A DNA stretch of 64,000 nucleotides from contig NZ_FPBF01000004.1 of NCBI RefSeq assembly GCF_900116615.1, forward strand, positions 62,001 to 126,000. Reading direction: 5' to 3'. The translations under genes were made by a program, and so were the position numbers. Shown in pieces: positions 55,601 to 63,377 of the stretch. This stretch comes from Algoriphagus locisalis. GTDB taxonomy: Bacteria; Bacteroidota; Bacteroidia; Cytophagales; Cyclobacteriaceae. Under the pieces are notes generated by a model. That model searched no databases. It saw only the letters and a list, made by a program, of their open reading frames with translations, and was not told where the DNA came from. Within the stretch, counting starts at the first letter, position 1; every line of letters starts with the position of its first letter.

Positions 55601-55896
55601 TCCACCTGGATTTCCTTGGTCACGAAACCTATGAAACTCACTGTCAGGGTAGTATTTCCAGCAGGAAGACTCAGCATAAATCCCCCTTGCCCATCAGTGG
55701 CAGTTCCTTGTGAGGTACCCGATACGACTACATTGGCTCCGGGAAGGGCAAGGCTATCGGTGCGCTGCAGCACCTTTCCCCTGACTTCGTATCTGGTTGT
55801 CGGTTGTTGCGCCTGAATGCAGGCAATCAGCACAAACAACCCTATGCATGTTAGCACTACCGTTTTTAAATAAGATAAGTTGATTTTCAAGTTCAT
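52678..55896 (-). CDS. TonB-dependent receptor, SusC/RagA family (no STN domain)
   Basis: A 1072-residue outer-membrane transporter: signal peptide, carboxypeptidase-D-like domain (YEVRGKVLQRTDSLALPGAN), plug with SISIRGVSTIRGENQPLIVID and the WGARAGNGVIVITTKK loop, then the barrel ending SIGLRMGL. There is no STN domain and no adjacent FecR, unlike the other SusC. Its start overlaps the TlpA-like stop by 4 bp (ATGA), so the three genes TlpA-SusC-SusD form one operon. Confidence 0.93.
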   Translation of the reverse strand: MNLKINLSYLKTVVLTCIGLFVLIACIQAQQPTTRYEVRGKVLQRTDSLALPGANVVVSGTSQGTATDGQGGFMLSLPAGNTTLTVSFIGFVTKEIQVEVPLSEELLIVLEDEYELEGVEVLSTGFEELPAERSTGSFAFLDRELVTRRVSTNLVDRLEDVTPGLIFNRDRTDLGYGESISIRGVSTIRGENQPLIVIDNLAYDGNLSSINPNDVESITVLKDAAAASIWGARAGNGVIVITTKKGSFESPLRVDFTANTTVIEKPDPFYQPQMSISDFVDKEQVLFDRGYYDGQVNSFRKTRLSPVVETLLSHREGMISDSELSESLDAYRSRDVRNELERFIYQPAVQQQYAVNVSGGSKKHNYLISTGWDDNRGSSRTVSDSRFTLLTRQNWKLAKDRLQVSVGANAIIGNRSSAVPSIANLYPYDVLADDAGNPLPVYRDYNNRFKQGLEGAGLLDWEYYPLEELGMSPTLIRTNELRLNAQVDYEILPGLKAMAYYQYWHNVRFGETLNPVESYLARDLINDFTQVDEEGGLTYQVPMGGILDQDRTRSQSHNFRTQLTYTKQFGQEHELNVLAGFEAKDFNSSGSANRAYGYNPGNGTSAPVNYNEFYTRYSIGFPASIPFSESFSGNTNRYLSGFVNMGYSFRDRYLITGSARKDASNIFGVNTNQRGVPLWSAGAGWILSEENFWNVDAVDYLKLKASFGYNGNTNPNATAFTTANYFGAGSNTLIGHPYLNIISPPNPELRWERIKIINVGTEFDLFNGRLNGSFEYYTKAGLDLLGEQAMFPSSGVLSATRNYASTETRGLDLVLNSRNTQGKLVWLTNFFLSTVNEKVVDFESQPTPVQIVTSRSVVPVPVLGKPLYHVFSYAWAGLDPATGDPMGFVDGEPSTEYASIINEAEIDDLVYHGSSRPTVFGALRNTLNYKGWSLSLNISYRLGYSIVRPTVNYDDLNRGDISHSDYGLRWQNPGDELTTAIPSDPESVNNLRTRFHLSSASVIEKGDHVRLQDVRLAYSFPTLFSAAGKSLEVYGYANNLGILWKASDRIEDPDYIFNPALTSFSIGLRMGL

Positions 55897-57653
55897 CTGG
55901 ATGCAGTTTTAGGTGAAGGAAAAGAAACAGTGCCCAGCAGCTCTAAAAAATTCTCTTTCAGCTGTGGGTAATCAGAACCACCGATCTTAAAAGCCCTGAT
56001 GGTTCCATCGCTATCAAGCAAAAAGGCACGGGGAAAGCCGACTATCTCATAGGTAGCTATCCAAGAGTCAAGGGCATCTTCGGTCATCCTGAGATTGGTC
56101 AGCTCCGGACTGGAATAATCCGCCAGCGCAGCCTGCCAAAGTTCCCGGTCGGAATCCGCAGATATGCCGATCAGCTGAAAATCTTCCTTATCCGCCAACT
56201 CCTGATAAAGCGGCCACAGGTAGCGTTTGAAATAATTGGCGCTGTGCGTACAGGTAGAGAAATAGAAGTAAAGCAGGGTCGGCTGATCCACCACATCGGC
56301 TAGCATTACCGTGTCCCCAGCTAAGGTTTCCAATTCCATCGGAATCAACGGAGCACCGGGAACCATGGATTCCTTCAGCTGAACCAGCCGGTCTCTCCAG
56401 GGTTGAGATGCTACTTCAGACAGGTAGGGCTCCAGCACTTTTGCAGGATCTCCGTATCTTCTCAGATTCTGCGTAAGAAATCCCGCTCCAATACGGTCCC
56501 GCAGTTCACCTGTATACTGTCGGTTCAGCACCTTATGAAATTGCTCTCCATTGATCAATGCTTCTACCAACACCCGTTCAAGCTGTAGCTCCAGAAAGGC
56601 AGCTGAGATTAGGCGGGATTCATCCGAATAATCCCCGGACTGCAACGCTGCAAGGTATCCGCTCCATCTTTTCAGTTCTTCCCTCCTACCTTCTTCCCCC
56701 AGTATCGTAGTGAGTTTTCCATAATAAGACTTATGGAATACACTGAGGAGGCGATAATAATACCTACTGTAGATCTCCAACTCCAGCAATTCACGCTGCC
56801 CATCTGAGAGTCTGGAAGCATAAAACTGAAGGACATCCAATTGTCCTTGTAAGTTGTTTTCACTCCCTTCCCATTGCTGATGCAATTGTTCCAGTCCAGC
56901 TCTTCCGAAGTTCCTAATTTCCAGCTGGCTTCCGAATTGCTTTTGGAAAGCCATCCATTCCTCCCTTCTTCCTTCTTCTTCCAGCATGGGATTGTTGTCT
57001 GCCAGATACAGTCTGCGGGGCTGATCAAATTCTTCTGATGCCTGCTGTGATTGAAGAGCAGCCTGTGCCTGATAGAAAGAGGCTGCCGGTCCTCCGAACA
57101 CCACAGAAAGGTCCAATAAGTCCAGCTCAATTTTCAGGCTGTCCCCTGGACTCAGCAGGTATTGGGATAGTATTTTCCTGTTTCCCAGACTTAGATCCAA
57201 ATACCCCGCACGGTCCAAATCTGGGATAGCCACCCTAAACTTTTCCTTTCGTGCGTCTAGTACGCCGTCAAAGAAAGCTCCCGGCTCTACTTCGGGAGCA
57301 TAAACCTGCTGCCTGAAAGTTGACTTTCCTCCCAGGTAATACGGTGTAAATGTGATCTGCAAGGGACTCAAAGAATCCGGATTGATGAGTTCACCATAGA
57401 TAAGAGCCCCCACCGAGGCAGAAGAGCTTTCGCCCTCCTGCCCTTGACCAGCCTGAGAAACCAAATCTATTCCCTCCGGCATAGTATCGGAGCGGGTCTC
57501 CCCGCCCCGATGGGTGTCCCGCAATTCATGCGGGACGATGGGACTAGACCTATGAAGAAAATCCGCCCCGGGTGAATCAGCAACTTGTGCTGTGGATGTA
57601 CTTCCGTATAGGCATAGCGATGCCAGGAAGCATGTGAATAGATGTTTTTTCAT
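55893..57653 (-). CDS. TlpA-like thioredoxin-fold protein with CTHS active site
   Basis: A 586-residue exported protein when started at 57653 (KKHLFTCFLASLCLYGS signal). An N-terminal beta domain of DUF4369 type (~60-190) and a helical middle region precede a C-terminal thioredoxin fold: LLYFYFSTCTHSANYF with the redox site CTHS instead of CxxC, LIGISADSD, and the cis-Pro loop VGFPRAFLLD. With one cysteine it cannot perform a classic dithiol exchange alone; isomerase or adaptor roles are possible. It leads the SusC-SusD operon. Confidence 0.85.
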   Translation of the reverse strand: MKKHLFTCFLASLCLYGSTSTAQVADSPGADFLHRSSPIVPHELRDTHRGGETRSDTMPEGIDLVSQAGQGQEGESSSASVGALIYGELINPDSLSPLQITFTPYYLGGKSTFRQQVYAPEVEPGAFFDGVLDARKEKFRVAIPDLDRAGYLDLSLGNRKILSQYLLSPGDSLKIELDLLDLSVVFGGPAASFYQAQAALQSQQASEEFDQPRRLYLADNNPMLEEEGRREEWMAFQKQFGSQLEIRNFGRAGLEQLHQQWEGSENNLQGQLDVLQFYASRLSDGQRELLELEIYSRYYYRLLSVFHKSYYGKLTTILGEEGRREELKRWSGYLAALQSGDYSDESRLISAAFLELQLERVLVEALINGEQFHKVLNRQYTGELRDRIGAGFLTQNLRRYGDPAKVLEPYLSEVASQPWRDRLVQLKESMVPGAPLIPMELETLAGDTVMLADVVDQPTLLYFYFSTCTHSANYFKRYLWPLYQELADKEDFQLIGISADSDRELWQAALADYSSPELTNLRMTEDALDSWIATYEIVGFPRAFLLDSDGTIRAFKIGGSDYPQLKENFLELLGTVSFPSPKTASR

Positions 57654-57728
57654 GCTTTTAATGTTTGTATTGCTGGTTGTCGGTTGTCGGTTGTCGGTTG
57701 TCCGATGTCCGATGTCCGGTGTGAGTAC
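57654..57728. repeat. Tandem GTCGGTT/GTCCGAT micro-repeats
   Basis: Three GTTGTCG repeats and three GATGTCCG-like repeats follow directly after the TlpA-like start (TGGTTGTCGGTTGTCGG...). The same kind of string (GATGTCTGATGCCCGATG) lies upstream of hisH at ~6756. Their function is unknown. Confidence 0.5.
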
Positions 57729-57870
57729 CGTCACTGCGAGGCGAGGTACGAGCCGCGGCAGTCTCAGTCGTAGTTGACAGTCGTCAATGTTACCGTCATT
57801 ACGATCCCGAGAATCGGGAGAAGCAATCTCAGTCGCACTTTCGGTTCATTTCGACGACGAGGAACGAGGA
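57729..57870. repeat. Cluster of palindromic dispersed repeats
   Basis: 57729-57764 repeats the CGTCACTGCGAG...GGCAGTCT element of 7699-7734. TCCCGAGAATCGGGA at ~57803 is a perfect 6-bp stem, and GACGACGAGGAACGAGGAGG at ~57851 is another family of palindromic intergenic repeat. No coding potential. Confidence 0.6.
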
Positions 57871-57892
57871 GGAGAAATCTCTAACTTCTTGT

Positions 57893-57976
57893 CTCTAGCT
57901 TCTTGACTCTCGACTCTAGCTTCTTGACTCTTGGCTCTAGCTTCTTGACTCTTGCTTCTAGTTTCTTGGCTCTAAA
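57893..57976. repeat. 21-bp tandem repeat, four copies
   Basis: The unit TCTAGCTTCTTGACTCTnnn is repeated four times in register (57893, 57914, 57935, 57956), the last copy being diverged (TCTAGTTTCTTGGCTC). No ORF spans it. It may be replication-slippage-derived. Confidence 0.75.
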
Positions 57977-58189
57977 CCAGACATAGTAATCCCACCTCGC
58001 CCCAACCGAGCAACCACTTGTGGTGAGCCCGTCGAACCAGCAATAATGAATACTAAGAAATGTGTCAGCTCTACCGGCTACTGTGAGCTTGCTGACGTGC
58101 GTGTGTGGTAACCGATCTGCTCAGGGATGTGCACCTCCCCTTAATCGGTCAGAACCTGAAATATGCATTAGCTTATCTACTGCGGGCTA

Positions 58190-58285
58190 AAGTTGCTTTA
58201 TAATCAGTCGCTTCGCTGCTGTTTTCGAATTCACCATAGCGGTGCTATGCCTCATTCTCCAAACAGCCTGATTCTTTTGCAACTT
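58190..58285. repeat. 96-bp long imperfect hairpin element
   Basis: Arms AAGTTGC, AATCAG, CTGTTT, GAAT and ATAGC are mirrored in order by GCTAT, ATTC, AAACAG, CTGATT and GCAACTT around a GGT loop, so the whole segment can fold as one long stem with internal loops. The flanking ~250 bp on each side show further fixed-looking sequence but no ORF. The same region has a 70-codon minus-strand frame (58337-58549) that I do not credit. Confidence 0.55.
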
Positions 58286-58875
58286 GACCCCTCGCTACGA
58301 AACCTAATGCAGAATCCAGGTTAAAAAACGAACCCTTTATATAGGATTCTTGGGCTTCAGGGGATATAGGCGATCTACCGCGGCGATGCCGTGAACCACT
58401 GGAAGTAAATAATAGGTATTCTCTCCAATACTGAGCTGGGGAGAACTAACTGACCCGCATACCAACTGAGCATACTCTCCCAGCCTGTGGATCCTACAGG
58501 CTACTCTCTGCAACAGAAAAGGAAGTAAATCAATTATGCTCGTTTTCATAAGAAATGAAAAATGGTAAAACGAGTCTTATAGAAAAGGAGAGCAACACTT
58601 ACTAAAAGTAAGGGTGAGCTAAACTCCAAATCCTAATGTAACAAGGCTCTGACAAAGCCACCCTTGCTTTCGCAAAGGCCTGAACAATAGAAATAAGGAG
58701 AGAGCCCACCCTATGTACAAATATAAGGCTGAGGCTCGTCTCACTTACCCCCGTTCAGAAAATTGTCAGATTTTGTTACGAGGCTCGTGAAACGCTATAA
58801 TAGAACGTTAGGGATAATTTATTCTAAGGAACTCCTTATCATGTTCTAACGCATCAGAAATATAAGTAAAATATT

Positions 58876-58899
58876 CCAATTACGATATATCGTAACTGG
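58876..58899. promoter_or_regulatory. 24-bp near-perfect palindrome, candidate operator
   Basis: CCAATTACGATATATCGTAACTGG has a perfect 16-bp core (TTACGATATATCGTAA), extended by CC/GG. It lies 29 bp before the ATG of a small helix-turn-helix gene, a common arrangement for autorepression. Confidence 0.65.
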
Positions 58900-58928
58900 A
58901 AAAAAATCTGATTTTATTCCTTGCCGTC

Positions 58929-59270
58929 ATGAAAAATCACGACGAAAAAATTATCAAGGGAAAATTATCACTCTTTCTTACTAAGATAATCGAGAAAGAT
59001 GCCACCGTTAAAACGGAGCTTGAAAGTCAAAAAAAAGCAGTCCCTCCTGGATTAAATTTTCAAGACCAAGAACTTGCCTTTAATTCTCATTTAAGAAAAG
59101 CCACGATCTCAGAAATTATTCAATGCAAAAGATTAGCAAAGTTGACAACGATTATAAAATTCCTGAAGGCAATAAAAATGACCTTTCCTGAATTTGCAGA
59201 AGAATTTGAAAAAATTACAATTGAAGAAGCACAAGAGCAATATCAGAAGAAAAGGGGGAAAGTGGACTAA
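58929..59270 (+). CDS. Small HTH-type regulator (XRE-like), uncharacterised
   Basis: A 113-residue protein. The centre reads HLRKATISEIIQCKRLAKLTTI followed by KFLKAIKMTFPEFAEEF, the pattern of an XRE-type helix-turn-helix. The N-terminal half is charged and helical. The palindrome just upstream suggests that it binds its own promoter. The IS21 insertion is 22 bp after its stop codon, so any downstream partner has been separated from it. Confidence 0.6.
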   Translation: MKNHDEKIIKGKLSLFLTKIIEKDATVKTELESQKKAVPPGLNFQDQELAFNSHLRKATISEIIQCKRLAKLTTIIKFLKAIKMTFPEFAEEFEKITIEEAQEQYQKKRGKVD

Positions 59271-59298
59271 CAGTCAACTACTACTGTAGAGGTGGATA

Positions 59299-59473
59299 TT
59301 CCGGAGCATGCTGACCCCTCCAATCCGGAATGTTTTTGAGTAGTGAAAGTGCCTTTACAGGCTGGATTCGACTGACATTCCGGCACATGTTGACCCCTTT
59401 AAGATAGATTTACGGTGATATTCCGGAGCATGTTGACCCCCTAAGGTTGAGATTCCGGAGGATGTTGACCCCT
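59299..59473. repeat. IS21 left-end multiple terminal repeats
   Basis: Four copies of TTCCGGAGCATGTTGACCCC with few changes: 59299-59319, 59378-59398, 59421-59440 and 59453-59473. Right-end inverted copies are at 61892-61911 and 61913-61933. They are the expected IstA binding sites. Confidence 0.85.
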
Positions 59474-59531
59474 CTGATCGATGGTTTTGGTTTTTTAGCG
59501 GACATTTTCGATAACCGCTAACTATAATCCA

Positions 59532-61121
59532 ATGGCTGGAAAACCTAAACCTATGAGTCAGATAAAACAGATGATCATACTTAACAGGCAGGGAACGGGA
59601 GTCAAGACAATCGCCCGTATGCTGGATATCAGTAAGAATACCGTCAAGACATATCTCTTTAAGCTCGACAAACTGCTGACAGCCAACGGACAGGAGAAGC
59701 TTACCGTTGAGACACTCCTTGGCCTTGACGAGCCTGAGTTATATACGCTTTTTCATCCCGGCAACCCTTCTTATAAAGATTCCAGGTATGAGTACTTTAA
59801 AGCCAACCTTGGGTACTATCTAAAAGAGCTGGATAAGACTGGAGTGACCAGAGCAGTGCTCTGGGAAGAATACAGACAGGCCATCCCGCACGGATACAGC
59901 TACTCCCAATTCTGTTTCCATCTTGACCAGCAGCAGGCTGCAAAAGGGAAGCCGTCGATGGTTCTCGCCCACAAACCCGCAGAAAAGCTCTACATAGATT
60001 TTGCGGGAAAGACCATTTCCTATGTGGACAGGGAGACAGGAGAAGTCATCGCCTGCCAGCTTTTTGTTGCCTGCCTACCCTTCTCGGATTATGCGTTTGC
60101 CTTGGCTGTGCCATCCCAAAGCACAGCTGACTTCCTTTATGCGCTCAGTAGATGCATGGAAGACCTGGGCGGTGTTCCACAGCTTCTGGTTCCCGACAAC
60201 CTGAAGTCAGCTGTGGTTAAAGCCGACCGGTACGAGCCTGATATCAACCAAGCCCTTGAGGATTTTGCCAACCACTACGGAACAGCCGTACTCCCAGCAC
60301 GGGTAAGAAAGCCACAGGATAAAGCGTTGGTGGAAAACCAGGTTAAGATCCTGTATTCACGGGTATATGCCAAGCTCAGGAACATGCAGTTCTTTGATCT
60401 TGCCTCTCTCAACGGAGCCATCAGGGTGAGGGTAAAGTCCCACAACCAGACACGGATGCAGAAGAAGCCATACTGCCGGGAAGAGAAGTTTCTTGCAGAT
60501 GAAAAGGCCCTATTGGGAGATCTTCCTACTGAGCGTTTTGAGCTCAGGAGCTATTCAGTGCTTACAGTCGCCAAAAACAACCACGTCTATCTGTCTGCGG
60601 ACAAACACTACTACAGCGTCCCCCACACCCTGATGGGCAGCAAAGTAAAAGTGGCCTATACCAGATCCATGGTTTTCATATACCATGAGGGTAAAAAAGT
60701 GGCAATCCATTCCAGAAGCTTCAAGATTGGTGCTTACTCCACGGTCAAAGAACACCTCTGTTCCCATCACCAACACTACCGGGACAGGAGCCCGGAGTAT
60801 TACAGAAACCTGTCAGCGAAGATCTCAAAGATCCTGTATGAGTATGTATGCCTGCTTTTTGAGCAGAACAGATATCCCGAGCAACTCTACCGGTCCTGTG
60901 ACGGACTGCTTGCCCTGGCAAAAAAATCCGATACCGGGGCTTTGGAGAAAGCTTGTAAAACGGCCATGGAAAACGGGATATTCTCCTACAGATTCATCAA
61001 AAACATCATCGAAAACCATATGGAAGACGAATCTGTCCACAATAACAATACAGCCCTGCCTAAACACCAGAACTTAAGGGGAAAAGCATATTACAGTAAC
61101 CAACAGACAATTAAATTTTAA
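59532..61121 (+). CDS. istA: IS21 family transposase IstA
   Basis: A 529-residue DDE transposase. The HTH is near the N terminus (TGVKTIARMLDISKNTVKTYL), and the catalytic triad D-D-E lies in YIDFAGKT, VPDNLKSAV and ALVENQVKI. The downstream helper gene starts 5 bp later. Intact and probably active. Confidence 0.93.
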   Translation: MAGKPKPMSQIKQMIILNRQGTGVKTIARMLDISKNTVKTYLFKLDKLLTANGQEKLTVETLLGLDEPELYTLFHPGNPSYKDSRYEYFKANLGYYLKELDKTGVTRAVLWEEYRQAIPHGYSYSQFCFHLDQQQAAKGKPSMVLAHKPAEKLYIDFAGKTISYVDRETGEVIACQLFVACLPFSDYAFALAVPSQSTADFLYALSRCMEDLGGVPQLLVPDNLKSAVVKADRYEPDINQALEDFANHYGTAVLPARVRKPQDKALVENQVKILYSRVYAKLRNMQFFDLASLNGAIRVRVKSHNQTRMQKKPYCREEKFLADEKALLGDLPTERFELRSYSVLTVAKNNHVYLSADKHYYSVPHTLMGSKVKVAYTRSMVFIYHEGKKVAIHSRSFKIGAYSTVKEHLCSHHQHYRDRSPEYYRNLSAKISKILYEYVCLLFEQNRYPEQLYRSCDGLLALAKKSDTGALEKACKTAMENGIFSYRFIKNIIENHMEDESVHNNNTALPKHQNLRGKAYYSNQQTIKF

Positions 61122-61126
61122 CAACT

Positions 61127-61849
61127 ATGACAAACCAGATTCAAACGCAGCTTGCCAGACTAAAGCTGCACGGCATGTCCAAAACATGGACGGCCATCAT
61201 GGAAACCAGAAAAAACCAAAGCCTCTCACTCACTGAGGGTCTTGAACTATTGCTGCAGGCCGAAGAGCTTGAAAGGGACAACAGAAGATTCAAAAGACTT
61301 GAAACCAATGCTGCGTTCAGGTATAAAGCTTCCATAGAGGAGCTCAAGCTGGACAAAGTAAGAGGTCTTGATGATGTGCTTCTCACCACCCTTGCAACCG
61401 GAGAGTACATCAGCAAGGGAGAAGCTGTTCTGATTACCGGGGCAACAGGGTGCGGGAAAAGCTATATGGCTTCTGCGCTGGGCCACCAGGCATGTATCCT
61501 GGGATTTAAAGCCGCCTACTTCAATACACAGAAACTGATGCTCAAAACCAAAATGGCCAGACTGGAAGGGACAGTGATGAAGTTCTTTGACAAACTTGCA
61601 AAGACAGACTTACTGATCATCGACGACTTTGGACTGACACACCTGGAACAACAGCAGAGAATAGATTTTATGGAAATGATAGAGGACAGGCACGGAAAGA
61701 AATCAACGATAATCGTCAGTCAGCTGCCCGTTTCGAGTTGGTACGATATCATCGGGGAAGAGACCATTGCCGATGCTATTCTGGACAGGTTGGTCCACTC
61801 ATCTTACAGGATCGAGCTAAAGGGGGAAAGTCTCAGAAAAAAAATGTAA
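61127..61849 (+). CDS. istB: IS21 helper ATPase IstB
   Basis: A 240-residue AAA+ ATPase with Walker A TGATGCGKSY and Walker B LLIIDDFGLT, which selects target DNA and activates IstA. An N-terminal helical bundle (MTNQIQTQLARLKLHGMSKTW) precedes it. Complete. Confidence 0.93.
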   Translation: MTNQIQTQLARLKLHGMSKTWTAIMETRKNQSLSLTEGLELLLQAEELERDNRRFKRLETNAAFRYKASIEELKLDKVRGLDDVLLTTLATGEYISKGEAVLITGATGCGKSYMASALGHQACILGFKAAYFNTQKLMLKTKMARLEGTVMKFFDKLAKTDLLIIDDFGLTHLEQQQRIDFMEMIEDRHGKKSTIIVSQLPVSSWYDIIGEETIADAILDRLVHSSYRIELKGESLRKKM

Positions 61850-62194
61850 AATTGTCAGCCTAACAGATTATAGTACCAAACCCATTTTTAGAGGGGTCAA
61901 TATGACCGGAACAGGGGTCAGTATTGTCCGGAATATCCAAGAGGTACATGATTACTGAGAAGGGAAAGAGGTGGTTTAATAATTAACCGTTCTCAGCGAC
62001 ACTATCCCGATGCAAGAATTTTAACAACTGAATTTCCTAATGAGCATATGACAAACAAAATTACACCCCCATGTTTAACAAAATGTCTTTCAATTATTTA
62101 TAACCACTGGAAAAAATTAGTGATTTATTGTAACTGTTTTTTATTAATTACGAAATAACGGCTATTTAGAATATTTTTCTAAATTTCATGCATG

Positions 62195-63355
62195 TCACTT
62201 AAGATTCAGGTTAAAAATTCTTGGATAGTCTACAACAAGCCGATCAATAAGCTCTTCGATCTTGTTTCGCTTAATACATAAACTGATTAGCTGATTTCCC
62301 ATGACTGTCCCACTATCTTCCATTAACAGCGATGGACTTATCCCAATATTATCCGCCAATTTTTTCAGAGCAATTGCACTATTGTAATACTTTGGCAAAA
62401 TCTCCAAAAGCTCATCGATTGTGACATTATTGAACTGGATACCCCTTATCCGTTCGTAAATTAGGTTGACATTAGCCTGCTCACTTGGTGAAACCATATC
62501 TATCGGATGACTGTATTTAGCATCTAAACATGGATTTACCAGATCTGGGTTTATTAAATAAGTTCCAAACCGATTGTTTTTAGTCCTATAGTACTCAAAA
62601 AAATCTTCGATCTGATTTCTTTCATCCTGATCATTAATTACGGTCATAAAGACAAAATCATAAAGTAGGGAATCATTAGATTCGTATTGCAAAATTGAAT
62701 AGGGGTGATAATAAATTTGAAACCGTGATTTACCCAACTTAACAATTTTGCTGTCAGAGTCTACAACCAAATATCCTCTAGGAACCTCTTTGACAGTAGC
62801 AAAACGCTTGGCCCAATCAGCACTCATCCCTCTCCATTTAGCATTAGAAACACTCAATTCGTCTCCCTGCTCTAATTTTAGCTTTTCAAATATTTCGGCA
62901 TTAATTAATACCGGTATGCCGCTTGAAGTGTTGCCCTGTGTACTAATTGTAATAATTCTATTTCCTACTTCATCTGGGGGTATCTTTATACATCCAACCC
63001 CTCCCAATACTTTTTTGGATTTATCGTTTGGATTTAGTTCATTAAAAAATTTGCTATCGAGAATAAAGTTGCTATCGGCATTTTCCCTCAATATGTGTGC
63101 GGCTGGTGTCCAATATAGACCGGGGATACGGGCTACCCAATTTGAAACTCCGACCAAACCAAATGAAAATGTTCTAGTAAAAATCTCATCTCCAAGGGAA
63201 AAAACCATAGACCAGAATTCACTATCTGTTCGACAAAATTCTTCGGTTTCAACTGGTTCTTCTTCTGTAACTAATTCTCTCTTGTCAGCCAAAACCCTAT
63301 AATTCTCTATGGCTTCAATTATTTTTGCACCTTTAAATGCACCTGTTAGTTGCAT
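62195..63355 (-). CDS. Conflict-system-like protein with C-terminal effector-associated-type domain
   Basis: A 386-residue protein starting at 63355 (22 bp after the nuclease gene; a longer frame would overlap it). Most of it is unrecognised, with ISTQGNTSSGIPVLINAEIF and a beta-rich middle. The last ~75 residues (ELLEILPKYYNSAIALKKLAD...NKIEELIDRLVVDYPRIFNL) match the helical pattern of EAD1, an effector-associated domain of bacterial conflict systems. Such domains recruit effectors to signalling partners. The match is by pattern only. Confidence 0.6.
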   Translation of the reverse strand: MQLTGAFKGAKIIEAIENYRVLADKRELVTEEEPVETEEFCRTDSEFWSMVFSLGDEIFTRTFSFGLVGVSNWVARIPGLYWTPAAHILRENADSNFILDSKFFNELNPNDKSKKVLGGVGCIKIPPDEVGNRIITISTQGNTSSGIPVLINAEIFEKLKLEQGDELSVSNAKWRGMSADWAKRFATVKEVPRGYLVVDSDSKIVKLGKSRFQIYYHPYSILQYESNDSLLYDFVFMTVINDQDERNQIEDFFEYYRTKNNRFGTYLINPDLVNPCLDAKYSHPIDMVSPSEQANVNLIYERIRGIQFNNVTIDELLEILPKYYNSAIALKKLADNIGISPSLLMEDSGTVMGNQLISLCIKRNKIEELIDRLVVDYPRIFNLNLK

Positions 63356-63377
63356 AGTTTTTTGCTTTTGAAATTTA

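Larger units (their letters stand above)
59293..61939 (+). mobile_element. IS21-family insertion sequence, complete
   Basis: 2647 bp, with TGGATATTCCGG at the left end and CCGGAATATCCA at the right end, flanked by a 5-bp direct repeat AGAGG (59288-59292 and 61940-61944). istA and istB are in order with intact motifs. Internal subterminal repeats (four on the left, two on the right) match the multiple transposase sites of IS21 elements. Confidence 0.92.

Noticed and set aside
58337..58549. 70-codon minus-strand ORF in the repeat tract
   Set aside because: It lies in palindromic, non-coding-looking sequence with no family resemblance and an odd composition; probably chance.
58080..58560. Group II intron remnant (GTGCGTG-like start)
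   Set aside because: No recognisable domain V hairpin or reverse transcriptase; the GTGCG match alone is not evidence.
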